Shown: piece by piece, positions 19,317 through 29,750 of the stretch | Layout: every line of letters starts with the position of its first letter | Numbering within the stretch: the first letter of the stretch is position 1 | DNA from: Boseongicola sp. SB0665_bin_10 | Lineage (GTDB): Bacteria; Pseudomonadota; Alphaproteobacteria; Rhodobacterales; Rhodobacteraceae | Direction: 5' to 3' | Length of the DNA: 64,000 bases | NCBI GenBank assembly: GCA_009838075.1 | Contig: VXSG01000121.1 | Span: forward strand, 1 to 64,000 | Translations under genes and position numbers: made by a program | Notes under the pieces: generated by a model | What the model was told of the DNA's origin: nothing | The model's input: only the letters and a program-made list of their open reading frames with translations | Databases searched by the model: none

Positions 19317-19798
19317 GATTTTTCCTCCCACATTGGGCATGAAGTGACCGTAATTCGCCGCGCAGCCTTCCGCAATGCCTGAACGTTGATGCATTGCTTG
19401 CGCGACAGCGTCGACGTACCTGGCCTGCGCAGGTGCAGAGGTCGCGCTGAACGTCCACCGCATCGGCCTGCTGCTGCGCCGTGCGGAACGCCTGAAGAGG
19501 AAGCGCCGCCGCGCTGCCTGACGGCGGCCGCTCAAGACCCCGAAGGTCCGGAACCCGCACGGCGCGGGAACGGCGGCCCGTGCGCCGACGCCGGCGAAGG
19601 ACGCGGAATCCGGCCTCGAAGGCGCGGTCCTCTTGCTAGTTGGCGCTATCAGGGCAAGGTCCGCCTGCGAGACCAGGCGACCGACGTTCAGGCGCGAGCG
19701 AAGTCCGCGCTTGAAATCGCCGGGCGAAGGGGTTTTCTGGCGGCCACTATATGTCCGAACGACAGAAAAACCTGTCCGAATGCCATTGCCCCGCGATC

Positions 19799-19823
19799 GG
19801 GGCCGCGCCGCGGACGCGGCCCC
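19799..19823 (-). terminator. Strong GC hairpin downstream of the PotD-like gene, possible terminator without a clear U tract
   Basis: GGGGCCGCG-CCGCGGA-CGCGGCCCC, perfect 9-bp stem, 7 nt past the stop of the minus-strand gene ending at 19831. Confidence 0.5.
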
Positions 19824-19830
19824 GGATTGT

Positions 19831-20868
19831 TCACTTCTTCACGTTGGTCCAGATCTGGTCATAGACGGCCTGGGTGGCCTCGTCGCAGACCTCGATGAAC
19901 ACCGCTGGCCCTGCCGATGCCGGAGGGTTGGATTCCGGCAGGCTCGCGAGTTCGGGGTCGAGGTACTCGCCCACGCCCGAAAGCCCCGAGCCGTAGCGGG
20001 CATAGTTCGACACTGCCGCGATGTTCTCGGGCATCAAGAGGAAGTCCATGAAGGCGATCGCGCTGTCCCGGTTCGGTGCATCCTTCAAGAGCACGACGTT
20101 GTCCATCCAGGCCACGTAGCCCTGGGTCGGGAAGGCGTATTTCAGGCTGCCCCTTTCGGCCCGGGCCTTGGCGCCGAAGCCGTCGTAGATCTGGCCCACG
20201 GCGGCGTCGCCTGAGACCAGGACCTCCTTCGCGGTGTCCGAATTGAACGACGCCCAGTGAGTCTTGGCGTTCTGCAGCATGTCGTTCATCGCCTTCAACT
20301 GCTCGCGGTCGGAACTGCATTGCGGGATGCCCAGGTGCAGCGCCGCCATGGCCAGGACCTCGCCCTGACTGTCGAGCATGTTGATCTTGCCCGAAAGCGC
20401 CGCCGGCGGATCGAACAGTATGTCAGTGGTGTCGATGTCACCGTCGTAGACCGCGGTATCCACCATGAAGCTGGTCGAGCCCCACTGGTACGGAATCGAG
20501 TGCTTCCAGCCCGGATCAAAGCTGGGATCGGCCCATTCCGGCGCAATGTTGCCCTTGTTCTTCAGTTCGCCATCGCCGACCTCGTCAAGCATCCCCTCGC
20601 CGATCATGATCGCGACCATGTAGTCGCCCGGGACCGCCACGTCGTAGGTTCCCATGCCGCCCGCCTTCAGCGAGGCCAGCATCGCCTCGTTGGAATCGTA
20701 GGTGTCCATGGTCACCTCGATGCCCGTCTCGGCCGTGAACTTGTCCAGAAGCTCCTGCGGGATGTACTCGAACCAGTGGTAGATGACGAGCTTGCCCTCG
20801 GCGCTGGCCGAAGCGGCCCCGAGGGTGAGTGCAACTGCCGTTGCGGCTGTCTTTGCAAAGATGTGCAT
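19831..20868 (-). CDS. ABC transporter substrate-binding protein, polyamine type (PotD/PotF-like)
   Basis: Signal peptide then KLVIYHWFEYIPQELLDKFTAETGIEVTMDTYDSNEAMLASLKAGGMGTYDVAVPGDYMVAIM; PotD signature. Confidence 0.92.
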   Translation of the reverse strand: MHIFAKTAATAVALTLGAASASAEGKLVIYHWFEYIPQELLDKFTAETGIEVTMDTYDSNEAMLASLKAGGMGTYDVAVPGDYMVAIMIGEGMLDEVGDGELKNKGNIAPEWADPSFDPGWKHSIPYQWGSTSFMVDTAVYDGDIDTTDILFDPPAALSGKINMLDSQGEVLAMAALHLGIPQCSSDREQLKAMNDMLQNAKTHWASFNSDTAKEVLVSGDAAVGQIYDGFGAKARAERGSLKYAFPTQGYVAWMDNVVLLKDAPNRDSAIAFMDFLLMPENIAAVSNYARYGSGLSGVGEYLDPELASLPESNPPASAGPAVFIEVCDEATQAVYDQIWTNVKK

Positions 20869-20878
20869 GTCTTTCTCC

Positions 20879-21685
20879 TTATGTTGAACTGTCTTTCTTG
20901 CTTACGACGTAGCTGATGGTGACCATTGCAATGGACACGACCAGCAGCATCGTCGAGATCGCCATGATGTTCGGCTTGATCCCTTGTTTCACCGACCCGA
21001 AAATCGCCGTGGGCAGCGTCTCGACGCCCGCGCCCTTGACGAAATTGGTGATGATGAAATCGTCGAGGCTGACGATGAAGGCCAGAAGAAAGCCGGCGAT
21101 GATGCCGGGCATCATCATTGGCAGCAGGACTCGCCGGAATGCCTGGGCCTTGGTCGCATAGAGATCCTGTGCGGCCTGTTCAAAGGTGTCCTCGATCCCC
21201 TGCATCCGCGCCTGGATCGGAAGATAGGCGAAGGGGATGCAGAACGCGATGTGGGCCACCAGGATGGTCAGGTATCCGCGCGTGAACCCGATGAAGTTGA
21301 AGAAGATCAACGTGGCAACCGCCGTCACGATCTCCGGCACCATCAGCGGCAGCGAAATCAGTCCGAGCGACGCCGTGCGCAGGCGAAACCGGCCGCCGCG
21401 CACGATTCCCGTTGCCGCGGACGTGGCAATGGCCGTCGACATGGTGGCGGCGATCAGGGCGATCGAGAAGGAATTGACGGCCGCCTGCTTGAACTTGCCC
21501 GACTCGGGCCCCCAGAACACGTCCGCGTACCATTGCAGCGAGAGCCCTTCCCAGACGGTGATCGAGCGCGATGCGTTGAACGAGTAGATCGTCACGATGA
21601 TCAACGGGGAATAGAGCACGACGAGGCAGAGCAGCGTCATGGCCCTGAACCCCGAATAGGTTCGGACATCGCCGCGGGCACTCAT
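20879..21685 (-). CDS. ABC transporter permease (PotC-like)
   Basis: Start re-set to [53 protein letters not shown]; classic PotC N-terminus. Confidence 0.92.
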   Translation of the reverse strand: MSARGDVRTYSGFRAMTLLCLVVLYSPLIIVTIYSFNASRSITVWEGLSLQWYADVFWGPESGKFKQAAVNSFSIALIAATMSTAIATSAATGIVRGGRFRLRTASLGLISLPLMVPEIVTAVATLIFFNFIGFTRGYLTILVAHIAFCIPFAYLPIQARMQGIEDTFEQAAQDLYATKAQAFRRVLLPMMMPGIIAGFLLAFIVSLDDFIITNFVKGAGVETLPTAIFGSVKQGIKPNIMAISTMLLVVSIAMVTISYVVSKKDSST

Positions 21686-22614
21686 GGCGCCGCCTCCCGT
21701 TCGGCCCTTGCCTGCTGGCGGGCAAGGAAGACGAGGATGATCAGGACCAGCGTCAGGAGGATCATCGAGGCGGCGGCCCCGAACGGCCAGTTGCCGGCAT
21801 TGCCCTTGAACTGTTCCTCGATCAGCGAGCCGATCATGAAGTTCCTTGCCCCGCCGAGCAGGTCGGGCGCCAGGAACGCGCCAAGCGACGGCACGAAAAC
21901 CAGGATGCAGCCCGCGACGATGCCCGGGCGCACGCTGGGGATCACGATCCGTCGCAAGGTCGTCCACTTGTCGGCGTAAAGGTCGGCGGCCGCTTCGCTC
22001 AGGGCAAAGTTGTATCGCTCGACGCTGGCGTAGATCGGCAGGACCATGAAGGGCAGGTAGCTGTAGAAGAGGCCGATCTGGACGGCGGCGTTGGTGTTGA
22101 TGATGCGGACCGGGTCGTCGATGAGCCCGGTCCAGAGCAGGAAGTCGTTCAGCGGACCCTGATCGCGAAGCAGGAACTTCATCGAGACCGTGCGTATCAG
22201 CAAGTTCACCCAATAGGGGATCGTGATCAGGAACACCCAGACAGTGCGCGTGTGGGCGGGTCGCGTGGCAATGAAATATGCCGTCGGGAAGCCGATCAGC
22301 AGGGCCAGCAAGGTGGCAAGCCCTGCCTGCCAGATCGAGCGCCAGAAGATCAGGATGTAGGTCCATTCGATCTTGGCCGGTTCGTCGCCAAAGAGCCCGC
22401 GATCGAAAAAGAACTGGTCATAGGCCGCGAGCGTGAACTCCCAGATGACGCCGCCACGGAACTCCTTTGTCAGGAAGGAATAGACCAGCATCATCGCAAC
22501 GGGTGCCAGGACGAAGATGGCGAGCCCCGCCCAGGAGGGCAGCAGGAGCCAGTTGCGCACGCTGGCATAGGTGTCGCTGCGGACCGAACCGCCGGCTGCG
22601 GCAGCGCCTGCCAT
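21682..22614 (-). CDS. ABC transporter permease (PotB-like)
   Basis: [31 protein letters not shown]...[28 protein letters not shown]. Confidence 0.92.
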   Translation of the reverse strand: MAGAAAAGGSVRSDTYASVRNWLLLPSWAGLAIFVLAPVAMMLVYSFLTKEFRGGVIWEFTLAAYDQFFFDRGLFGDEPAKIEWTYILIFWRSIWQAGLATLLALLIGFPTAYFIATRPAHTRTVWVFLITIPYWVNLLIRTVSMKFLLRDQGPLNDFLLWTGLIDDPVRIINTNAAVQIGLFYSYLPFMVLPIYASVERYNFALSEAAADLYADKWTTLRRIVIPSVRPGIVAGCILVFVPSLGAFLAPDLLGGARNFMIGSLIEEQFKGNAGNWPFGAAASMILLTLVLIILVFLARQQARAEREAAP

Positions 22615-23696
22615 CAGTCTTCCAGCATCCTGGCGGCGCCGGCTTCCACGCCGACCGCGACTTCGGTTCCGGGGTCAAAGATCGTGGCGACTCCCGCGGC
22701 GGAGTTCTGGGTGCGCACGGTCAGCTCGATGCCGCCCTGAAGCTGGACAACGGTCTGCACGTCGGTGCCGATGAAGACGTTCTCCTTGACGGTGCCCTGC
22801 CAGGGGTCGCCGCTTGCCCCGACGAGCGTCACGCGCTCAGGACGGATGGAGAGGTGGACGTCCGCGCCAGGCCGGGCGTTGCCGATGGCATCGCATTCCA
22901 GCGTCAGGCCATTGGCAAGGCGGCATGTCGCGACAGTGGAATCAACCTCTTCAACATTGGCTTCAAGAAGATTGGTCTCGCCGATGAAGTCGGCGACAAA
23001 TCGGTTCACGGGCCGCTCGTAGATGTCGCGCGCCTCCCCGAGCTGTTGAAGGCGTCCCGCCGACATGACCGCGATGCGGTCCGACATGGTCAGGGCCTCT
23101 TCCTGGTCATGGGTCACGAACGTGAAGGTGATCCCGGTCTCGCGCTGGATCGACTTCAATTCGGACCGCATGGCCTGCCGCAGCTTCAGGTCCAGCGCGG
23201 AAAGCGGCTCGTCCAGCAACAGGACTTTCGGTTCGGGCGCCAGCGCGCGGGCAAGGGCGACGCGCTGTTGCTGGCCGCCGGAGAGCTGCGACGGCTTGCG
23301 CGCCGAGAATTGGGCAAGTTGCACCAGCTCCAGCATTTCGCCCGCCTTCCTGCGGGCGGCTTCCTTCGAGCTGCCCCTCATTTCCAGTCCGAACATGACG
23401 TTTTGCTCAATTGTCATGTGCGGGAACAGCGCGTAGTTCTGGAACACGGTGTTCACCGGCCTCTGATGCGGCGGCAAGTTCTCGATCTCGTCGCCGAACA
23501 GGAAAATCTCGCCCTCCGTCACCTCCTCGAACCCTGCGATCATCCTCAGCAATGTGGTCTTGCCGCAACCCGACGGGCCCAGCAGCGTAAAGAACTCGTT
23601 GTCCCGAATCGAGAGCGTGATGGACTGAAGCGCGGTGAAGCTTCCGTAACGCTTCACGGCATTGCGCACATCGATTGCGTTCCGCGATTCCGGCAT
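22614..23696 (-). CDS. ABC transporter ATP-binding protein (PotA-like, TOBE domain)
   Basis: LGPSGCGKTTLLRMIAGFE, QLSGGQQQRVALARAL, LLLDEPLSALD; C-terminal TOBE-like region. Confidence 0.94.
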   Translation of the reverse strand: MPESRNAIDVRNAVKRYGSFTALQSITLSIRDNEFFTLLGPSGCGKTTLLRMIAGFEEVTEGEIFLFGDEIENLPPHQRPVNTVFQNYALFPHMTIEQNVMFGLEMRGSSKEAARRKAGEMLELVQLAQFSARKPSQLSGGQQQRVALARALAPEPKVLLLDEPLSALDLKLRQAMRSELKSIQRETGITFTFVTHDQEEALTMSDRIAVMSAGRLQQLGEARDIYERPVNRFVADFIGETNLLEANVEEVDSTVATCRLANGLTLECDAIGNARPGADVHLSIRPERVTLVGASGDPWQGTVKENVFIGTDVQTVVQLQGGIELTVRTQNSAAGVATIFDPGTEVAVGVEAGAARMLED

Positions 23697-23787
23697 TCCT
23701 CGTCCCTTTGCCCAGCAACACTCGAAGTCTGCCGTTACAGGGAAAACCTAGCAATGGCCAATTCAACGTTGCAGTCCCCCGAAAGGG

Positions 23788-24933
23788 TCAGGCCATCGAT
23801 CCGTCACCTCCCGTCAATTTCATGAGAATCCGGTCCATCATCGCGTGGCAGGCAACCATCTGGTCGACGGTCACGAATTCGTCAGGCTTGTGCCCCTGCC
23901 CTTCCATCGAGCCCGGGCCGCAAACCACGGTCGGGATGCCCGAGCCATCGAAGAACCCCGCCTCGGTGCCGAAATCGACCTTGATCGTCGTGTTCGTGGC
24001 GGCAAGGGAACAGGCCATCCGGGTGACTCTTGCGGTCGGGGACGTTTGCAGGCCCGGATAGGCGACGGTCTGCTCGAGGTCGATTCCCCTCCCGGCCATT
24101 GCGCTGATCTTGCCGAGAATGACCTCCGGGTCGTCATCGGGAAGATACCGGACCTCGAATTGCATCTCCGCCCTGTCCGGAACGATGTTCAGCGCCGTGC
24201 CGCCCGCCATCTTTCCGACATGAATGGTGGTGTGGGAGATCTCGTAGCCCGAATCGCGCGCACCGAATTCGGCATGCCAGTTCTGAAGCTCGCGCAACCG
24301 GCCCATGAAATCGGCGGCAACGTAGAGGGCGTTCTCGAGCTTCGGCGCGAGGGAAGAGTGCCCTGCCTCGCCTCGGGCGATGGCCCTCAACCCGACCTTG
24401 CCCTTGTGGCCAATGGCCACCGTCATTTCGGTGGGCTCGCCCACAATGGCCGCGCGCGGCGTGCCCAGGAATTCGGGAAGGGCCCCAATCATGCGCGCGA
24501 TCCCAAGGCAGCCGACTTCCTCGTCATAGGAGACGGCGAGCTTGAGGGGTTCCTTCAGGTCAGCCTTGCCTGCGCGGTCCGCCAGCGCCAGCATGGAGGC
24601 AAGAAAGCCCTTCATGTCCGTCGTGCCGCGGCCATGGAGCCGGTCGTCTTCGCGAGTCAGGCGGAAGGGGTCGCGCGACCAGCCTTGAGCCTCCGTCGGC
24701 ACGACGTCGGAATGGGCGGACAGCAGGAGGCCGTCACCTGCAGGTCCAAGGCGTGCGTAGAGTCCGGCCTTTTGCCCGGTCGGGTCAGGCAGGCGGCGCA
24801 GTGCAAATCCACGGTCCCGCAAATGGGATTCGACATAGTCGATCAGAGCCAGGTTCGAGCTTGCGCTGACAGTGTCGAACGCGATCAGACGATCCAGGAT
24901 CGCCAGGGTTTCGGCGAGTTCGTCCGCGCGCAT
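23788..24933 (-). CDS. argE: Acetylornithine deacetylase (ArgE family)
   Basis: LLLSAHSDVVPTEAQGWSRDPFRLTREDDRLHGRGTTDMKGFLASMLAL; ArgE-type M20 signature. Confidence 0.88.
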   Translation of the reverse strand: MRADELAETLAILDRLIAFDTVSASSNLALIDYVESHLRDRGFALRRLPDPTGQKAGLYARLGPAGDGLLLSAHSDVVPTEAQGWSRDPFRLTREDDRLHGRGTTDMKGFLASMLALADRAGKADLKEPLKLAVSYDEEVGCLGIARMIGALPEFLGTPRAAIVGEPTEMTVAIGHKGKVGLRAIARGEAGHSSLAPKLENALYVAADFMGRLRELQNWHAEFGARDSGYEISHTTIHVGKMAGGTALNIVPDRAEMQFEVRYLPDDDPEVILGKISAMAGRGIDLEQTVAYPGLQTSPTARVTRMACSLAATNTTIKVDFGTEAGFFDGSGIPTVVCGPGSMEGQGHKPDEFVTVDQMVACHAMMDRILMKLTGGDGSMA

Positions 24934-27003
24934 CTAGTCCCCGGCCAGCTGTGCAATCTCGCGCCGGAACGGCAGGGCGTCACCGGTGTCCGCGCCGTCC
25001 AGCTCCCGGGCATAACGGTGACCTGCATAAGTCGCCCACGCAATGGGCCCGGGCGCTTCGGCATCTCCTATGATCTTGACGGACTTGATGCCTGCATCGG
25101 ACCAGTCCGCCTCACGCGCCTTCAGGGCGGCGTAGACTTCGTTCCGTTCGATCCGGGACGAGACCATGACCACTGCATCGCACGCAAGGTTGCAGGTCTC
25201 GCCCGTGAAGGCGCAATCCGAGATGACGTGTGATCCGGTTATCTGGACGACGCCCCGGTTCAGCACGATCTCCACGCCCATTTCCGCGAGGCGGCGGTGG
25301 ATCTCGTGCTGTTCCAGCGTGTTCCGGGTCCAGTCCGACAATGCCGCCGATGGCGTGACGATCGTGACCCCGCAGCCTTGGCCCTGCAGGAGTTCGGCCA
25401 GGACGCCGCCCATGTAGTAGTGGTCGTCGTCATAGATCACGACCCGTCCCTCAGGCAGCTTGCCGTCCATCAGGTCGTCAGGCGTGTAGATCGGCATGGT
25501 GTCATCGGTTGGAAAGGGCACGACGTGCTGCCGTGCGACACCGTCCCGGCGCCAGCGGGACCCCGTCGCGACGCAGACGTGCTCGAATTCGAATTCCAGG
25601 ATGTTGTCAGCATCCAGCGCACTGTCGAAATAGATCTCGACATTGGGCTTCTGCCCGATCTGGTGCTCGCGGTAGTCGGCCACGCGGCCCCATGCCGAAA
25701 GCCCGGGCAGCTTCCGTTCCCTGGCCACGCGCCCGCCCAGTGTGGTTCCCGCCTCGGCCAGGGCCACGTCGTAGCCGCGTTCGGCCAGGGCGCGCGTCGC
25801 TTCCAGCCCGGCGGGCCCGGCGCCCACGACCAGCACGTTCGCGCTTGGACCCTTCGCATTCATGATCTCGGGATGCCAGCCCTTGCGCCATTCCTCCATG
25901 AACGTGGGGTTCTGGGTGCAGCGGCTCAGCGCCATTGTCATGTCGCCCGTGATGCAGATGTTGCAACCGATGCATTCGCGGATGTCCTCGATCCGACCCT
26001 CGTCGATCTTTCGGGGAATGAAGGGGTCGGCAATGGAGGGGCGGGCGCAGCCGATGAAATCAAGCGTCCCGGACTTGACCATGCGCACCATGACGTCGGG
26101 CGAGGTGAAGCGCCCGACGCCGACGATGGGCTTCTCGGTCAGCTCGTGGATGCCCCTGACCAGTTCCTCCTGCGCGGCCTCCTCCTTGAACCGGCTGGGA
26201 CCCGAGCAGTCGTCCCAGGTGCCATGGGCCAGGTCCCAGAGATCCGGCAGGTTCCGGTTCATGTCGACGAACTCGCGGACCTCGGCGTTGGAAAAGCCCA
26301 GATCACCGATGGTTTCATCCAGCGAGACGCGCAGCGTGATTCCCATGGTGTCCCCGACCGCATCGCGAATGTCGGCGACGACCTCGTTCACGAAGCGCGA
26401 GCGGTTCTCCAGGCTGCCACCGTATTCGTCGCTGCGATGGTTGGTCGCCCGGCTGAGAAAATGCTGGAAGATGCCGAAGCCGTGCGCACCATAAAGGCAG
26501 ATCAGGTCGAAGCCGGCGCGCCTGGACCTGCTGGCCGCGTTCACGAACCAGCGGCGCAGGTCCTTGATCTCCGACTTGTCCAGCGCGCGCGCCTGCAGCG
26601 GGTCGTTGGTAAAGGTCCGGACCGGCTGCGCCGAGACCGCCAAGGGAACCTCGCGAGTATAGAAATTGGGTCCGTTCACGCCGGAATAGGCCAGCTGAAT
26701 GCCAGCCAGCGCACCGTGTTCCTTCATCTTGCCCGCCATCCTGGCGAGCATGGGCACGTCCTTTTCGTCCCAGAGGCGCAGCTCGATGAAAGGCGTGATC
26801 TCGCTCGTGTGATGCATTTCGCATTGCTCGGTGAAGATCACGCCCCAGCCGCCCTCGGCCTTGATCCCGCGCATGGCGGCCGCGGCGGACGGGTCCCGGT
26901 ATCCGCCGCCGTTGCAATGGGGGACCTGGTAGAACCTGTTCGGAGCGGTGACCGGGCCAATGGCCAAGGGATCGAACAGGATGTCGTATCTGGTGTCGCG
27001 CAT
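24934..27003 (-). CDS. NADH:flavin oxidoreductase, trimethylamine/dimethylamine dehydrogenase type
   Basis: Start at MRDTRYDILFDPLAIGPVTAPNRFYQVPHCNGGGYRD; GCARPSIADPFIPRKIDEGRIEDIRECIGCNICI (FMN/4Fe-4S region) and VLVVGAGPAGLEATRALAERGYDV (dinucleotide fold), C-terminal IGDAEAPGPIAWATYAGHRYARE. Confidence 0.9.
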   Translation of the reverse strand: MRDTRYDILFDPLAIGPVTAPNRFYQVPHCNGGGYRDPSAAAAMRGIKAEGGWGVIFTEQCEMHHTSEITPFIELRLWDEKDVPMLARMAGKMKEHGALAGIQLAYSGVNGPNFYTREVPLAVSAQPVRTFTNDPLQARALDKSEIKDLRRWFVNAASRSRRAGFDLICLYGAHGFGIFQHFLSRATNHRSDEYGGSLENRSRFVNEVVADIRDAVGDTMGITLRVSLDETIGDLGFSNAEVREFVDMNRNLPDLWDLAHGTWDDCSGPSRFKEEAAQEELVRGIHELTEKPIVGVGRFTSPDVMVRMVKSGTLDFIGCARPSIADPFIPRKIDEGRIEDIRECIGCNICITGDMTMALSRCTQNPTFMEEWRKGWHPEIMNAKGPSANVLVVGAGPAGLEATRALAERGYDVALAEAGTTLGGRVARERKLPGLSAWGRVADYREHQIGQKPNVEIYFDSALDADNILEFEFEHVCVATGSRWRRDGVARQHVVPFPTDDTMPIYTPDDLMDGKLPEGRVVIYDDDHYYMGGVLAELLQGQGCGVTIVTPSAALSDWTRNTLEQHEIHRRLAEMGVEIVLNRGVVQITGSHVISDCAFTGETCNLACDAVVMVSSRIERNEVYAALKAREADWSDAGIKSVKIIGDAEAPGPIAWATYAGHRYARELDGADTGDALPFRREIAQLAGD

Positions 27004-27071
27004 CGCTCGCCTCTGTTCGCGGAACTGAGGGCGAGTGTCGCGCGGAATTTCCTCAGTTGGCAAGGGCCGGG

Positions 27072-27746
27072 TCATTCGTCGCCCGGCACTCCGTAGGAAG
27101 GGGCATCACGCGGGTCGAGCGCACGGATGACATAGGCTTCCAGTTGAGGCCTGTAGACATCCCATGCGTGAGCGACGGCCTCGACCGGGCAATCCTCTGT
27201 CCAGTCGCAGCGAAGGTCCGCCACGGGCCAGGGGACCTGATCGCAGATCTGAAGACCCGCCGAATGCACCGGCCCCGCCTCGCCGCCAGCCTTCAGTCCG
27301 GCCCGCAGGGCCGCGATCAACCTGTCGCCGAGGTGGCCCGAACTTCTCTCGAACCCCTCGACGATGGCTGCCGGCACGCCGTCGTTGGCCAGGAGGTTCC
27401 CCGCCGACATGACATCCGTCCCCGCGGCCTCGGTCCAGGTGCCAAGGGACCTTGGCCCGGAGTGGATGGCTGTCTGTCCGGCCCTGTCGATTGCCAACAC
27501 CTGTCGGAACTCGATGAAATCAGCCTTGATGCGGACGTTCACGATGGCCTCGGCCGCACTCATCCCGCCATCCATGAGGTCGAGCGCCAGGACCCCCAGC
27601 CGCGGGTCCGTGACGTTCTGGCTGGCGACCGCTCCCACGCCCGCGCGCGTGTAGGAACACCGGGCGGCAACGGCAGGGGACGATGAACAGATCGCCACGC
27701 CGAACATTCCGGTTTCCGCGCAGCGGGCGACGAGGGAAAAGGTCAT
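27072..27746 (-). CDS. DUF1028 domain-containing protein (Ntn-hydrolase-like)
   Basis: MTFSLVARCAETGMFGVAICSSSPAVAARC...GAVASQNVTDPRLG...SAGNLLA; DUF1028 hallmark. Confidence 0.88.
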   Translation of the reverse strand: MTFSLVARCAETGMFGVAICSSSPAVAARCSYTRAGVGAVASQNVTDPRLGVLALDLMDGGMSAAEAIVNVRIKADFIEFRQVLAIDRAGQTAIHSGPRSLGTWTEAAGTDVMSAGNLLANDGVPAAIVEGFERSSGHLGDRLIAALRAGLKAGGEAGPVHSAGLQICDQVPWPVADLRCDWTEDCPVEAVAHAWDVYRPQLEAYVIRALDPRDAPSYGVPGDE

Positions 27747-27750
27747 GGGC

Positions 27751-28167
27751 TCAATCCGGTATGACGGCGGTTGCGTCGATCTCGACAAGCCATTCGGGTC
27801 GCGCAAGGGCCTGGACGACCAGACCGGTCGAGACCGGATGAACGCCCTTGATGTGTTCGCCCATGGCCCGATAGACCGCCTCGCGATGGCGCACGTCGGT
27901 GATGTAGACGACGACCTTCACGAGGTGCTCCATGCGGCCGCCCGCTTCCTCGATGAGCTGGCGGATGTTCTGCATGACCTTGTGGGTCTGCTCGGCGGGA
28001 TCGTGGCTCTCGACGCTCTTCGCGTCGTCCAGGTTCTGCGGACATTGGCCACGCATCCAAAGGGTCGTGCCGCCGCGCGTCGCAACCGCCTGGCAAAGGT
28101 CGTTGTCAAGGTTCTGTTCCGGGTAGGTGTCGCCCGTGTTGAACTTGCGAATGCGGGTATGGGTCAT
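27751..28167 (-). CDS. RidA family protein
   Basis: MTHTRIRKFNTGDTYPEQNLDNDLCQAV...RGQCPQNLDD...VKVVVYITDVRHREAVYRAMGEHIKGVHPVSTGLVVQALARPEWLVEIDATA. Confidence 0.9.
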   Translation of the reverse strand: MTHTRIRKFNTGDTYPEQNLDNDLCQAVATRGGTTLWMRGQCPQNLDDAKSVESHDPAEQTHKVMQNIRQLIEEAGGRMEHLVKVVVYITDVRHREAVYRAMGEHIKGVHPVSTGLVVQALARPEWLVEIDATAVIPD

Positions 28168-28226
28168 TCCCGAGTTCCTGTCTTGCGCTTCACGTGTTCC
28201 GGAGTCTCGCTGTCTCCGGCCCAACG

Positions 28227-29501
28227 TCAATCATCGTTGTGGACAATCTTCGCCGTTCCGACGTAGTCGCCGTATTTCCGCTGGATGAAAATGTGGTCCG
28301 CGATGTGCTTCGCGTCATGCCAGACGCCGTAGATGAACGACGAGCCACGGCGAGTCAGCCATGGCAGGCCCAGAAAGTAGACGCCGGGTTCCGGCGCCAC
28401 GCCCCGAACGTGCCTGGGCCTTCCGTCCTCGTCGAAGACGTCCAGCTTCAACCAGCTGAAATCAGGCCTGTAGCCCGTCGCCCATATGATCGTTGAGACG
28501 TCGGCTTCGGCCAGGTTCAGCCGCTCTGCGGGATTGGCCACGCATTCCGGATCATCCAACAGGTCACGCGCGGACGGCTCTTCCGGAAATTCGAGCCCGT
28601 TCGCCGCGAGATAGGCGTCGCACTGGTCAAGAAACGACAGGTAGTACTCGTCCCCGGCCGCAATGTTCCTCGCAAGGTCTCCGGCAAAGTGCATGGTGCC
28701 ATCCGAGAATCCCTCGGTTCTTCCAACCAGCGTCATGCCGCCGCGCGCGAGGTCGCGGAAATCGATCGTGCGGCCTCCGTATGCGCCGCTCACCGATATC
28801 GAGATATGTTCCTTTCCGGGCGGAACGCGCTCGTCATCCCACATGCCAAGGACGCCCATCCACCAGACATAGTCCCTGTTTCGGTACCGCCGCGGCAGCC
28901 GGTCGTGGGGTCCGATGGAAAGAAACACGTCTCGCCCGGCCCGCAGCAATTCGTCCGCAATCTGCACGCCAGACGACCCGGCGCCAACAACCAGGACGGC
29001 ACCATCAGCAACCTGATCCGGGTTCCTGTAATCCAGGGAGTGCATTTGGGCGACCGGCGCATCCTCCGGCACAAACTGCGGGCGGACTGGCTCCTGGAAT
29101 GGGCCCGTCGCGGCGACAATCGCGTGGGCGTCGTATGCGCCGTCCGAAGTCTCGACGCGGAATCCCGATTGGCCCGGCAAGCGTTCAACCAACGTCACCT
29201 CGACGCCGCATCGCACGGGCGCATTTATCCTTGTCGCATAGTCAACAAAGTAGTCGGCGACCTGCTCCTTTGGAACGAAGGCGTCTTGATCAATGCCCGA
29301 GAACTCGTGACCGGGAAACCGGTCGTGCCATGCGGGTCCGTTTGCGACCAGCGAATCCCATCGGCCCGTTCGCCAGCGTTCCGCGATCCGGTGCCGCTCG
29401 AACACGATGTGAGGAATGTCACACTTCGCGAGATGCTCGCTCATCGCGATGCCGGCCTGCCCACCGCCGATCACGGCGACATCAACGCCTTGACTCGTCA
29501 C
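28227..29501 (-). CDS. Flavin-dependent monooxygenase / NAD(P)-binding oxidoreductase
   Basis: GTG start VTSQGVDVAVIGGGQAGIAMSEHLAKCDIPHIVFERHRIAERWRTGRWDSL; second Rossmann VLVVGAGSSGVQIADELLRAGRDV; WATGYRPDFSWL. Confidence 0.88.
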   Translation of the reverse strand: MTSQGVDVAVIGGGQAGIAMSEHLAKCDIPHIVFERHRIAERWRTGRWDSLVANGPAWHDRFPGHEFSGIDQDAFVPKEQVADYFVDYATRINAPVRCGVEVTLVERLPGQSGFRVETSDGAYDAHAIVAATGPFQEPVRPQFVPEDAPVAQMHSLDYRNPDQVADGAVLVVGAGSSGVQIADELLRAGRDVFLSIGPHDRLPRRYRNRDYVWWMGVLGMWDDERVPPGKEHISISVSGAYGGRTIDFRDLARGGMTLVGRTEGFSDGTMHFAGDLARNIAAGDEYYLSFLDQCDAYLAANGLEFPEEPSARDLLDDPECVANPAERLNLAEADVSTIIWATGYRPDFSWLKLDVFDEDGRPRHVRGVAPEPGVYFLGLPWLTRRGSSFIYGVWHDAKHIADHIFIQRKYGDYVGTAKIVHNDD

Positions 29502-29750
29502 CTGCCTGACCTCCCGTCCGCATTGCAGTCCGAATGCTCCTCTCCGGAATACCTGTTGATGCAACGCTCTTCCACCGAATTGCCCGACTTTCGCTGTCCT
29601 GGGTGTCGAGGATTTCGCCATGCCGCCAAAGTTGTGCCCATCCTGGCTCGCGCCATGCCGTGGCCGGCACCCTCGCAAGCCCGGATCACCCTGTTCCATG
29701 CGAAACGCCATGGCGCCTCGGACCGCCTCGTCCACCAGGTGCCGCACCAG

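Noticed and set aside
19386-19740. Possible transposase tail (NVHRIGLLLRRAERLKRKRRRAA-like) near the TA pair
   Set aside because: Too short and low-complexity to call from sequence alone.
25297-27096. 599-aa plus-strand ORF
   Set aside because: Lies antisense to the full-length TMADH-type gene, low-complexity Arg/Pro/Gly-rich translation, no recognisable domain; shadow ORF typical of high-GC3 DNA.
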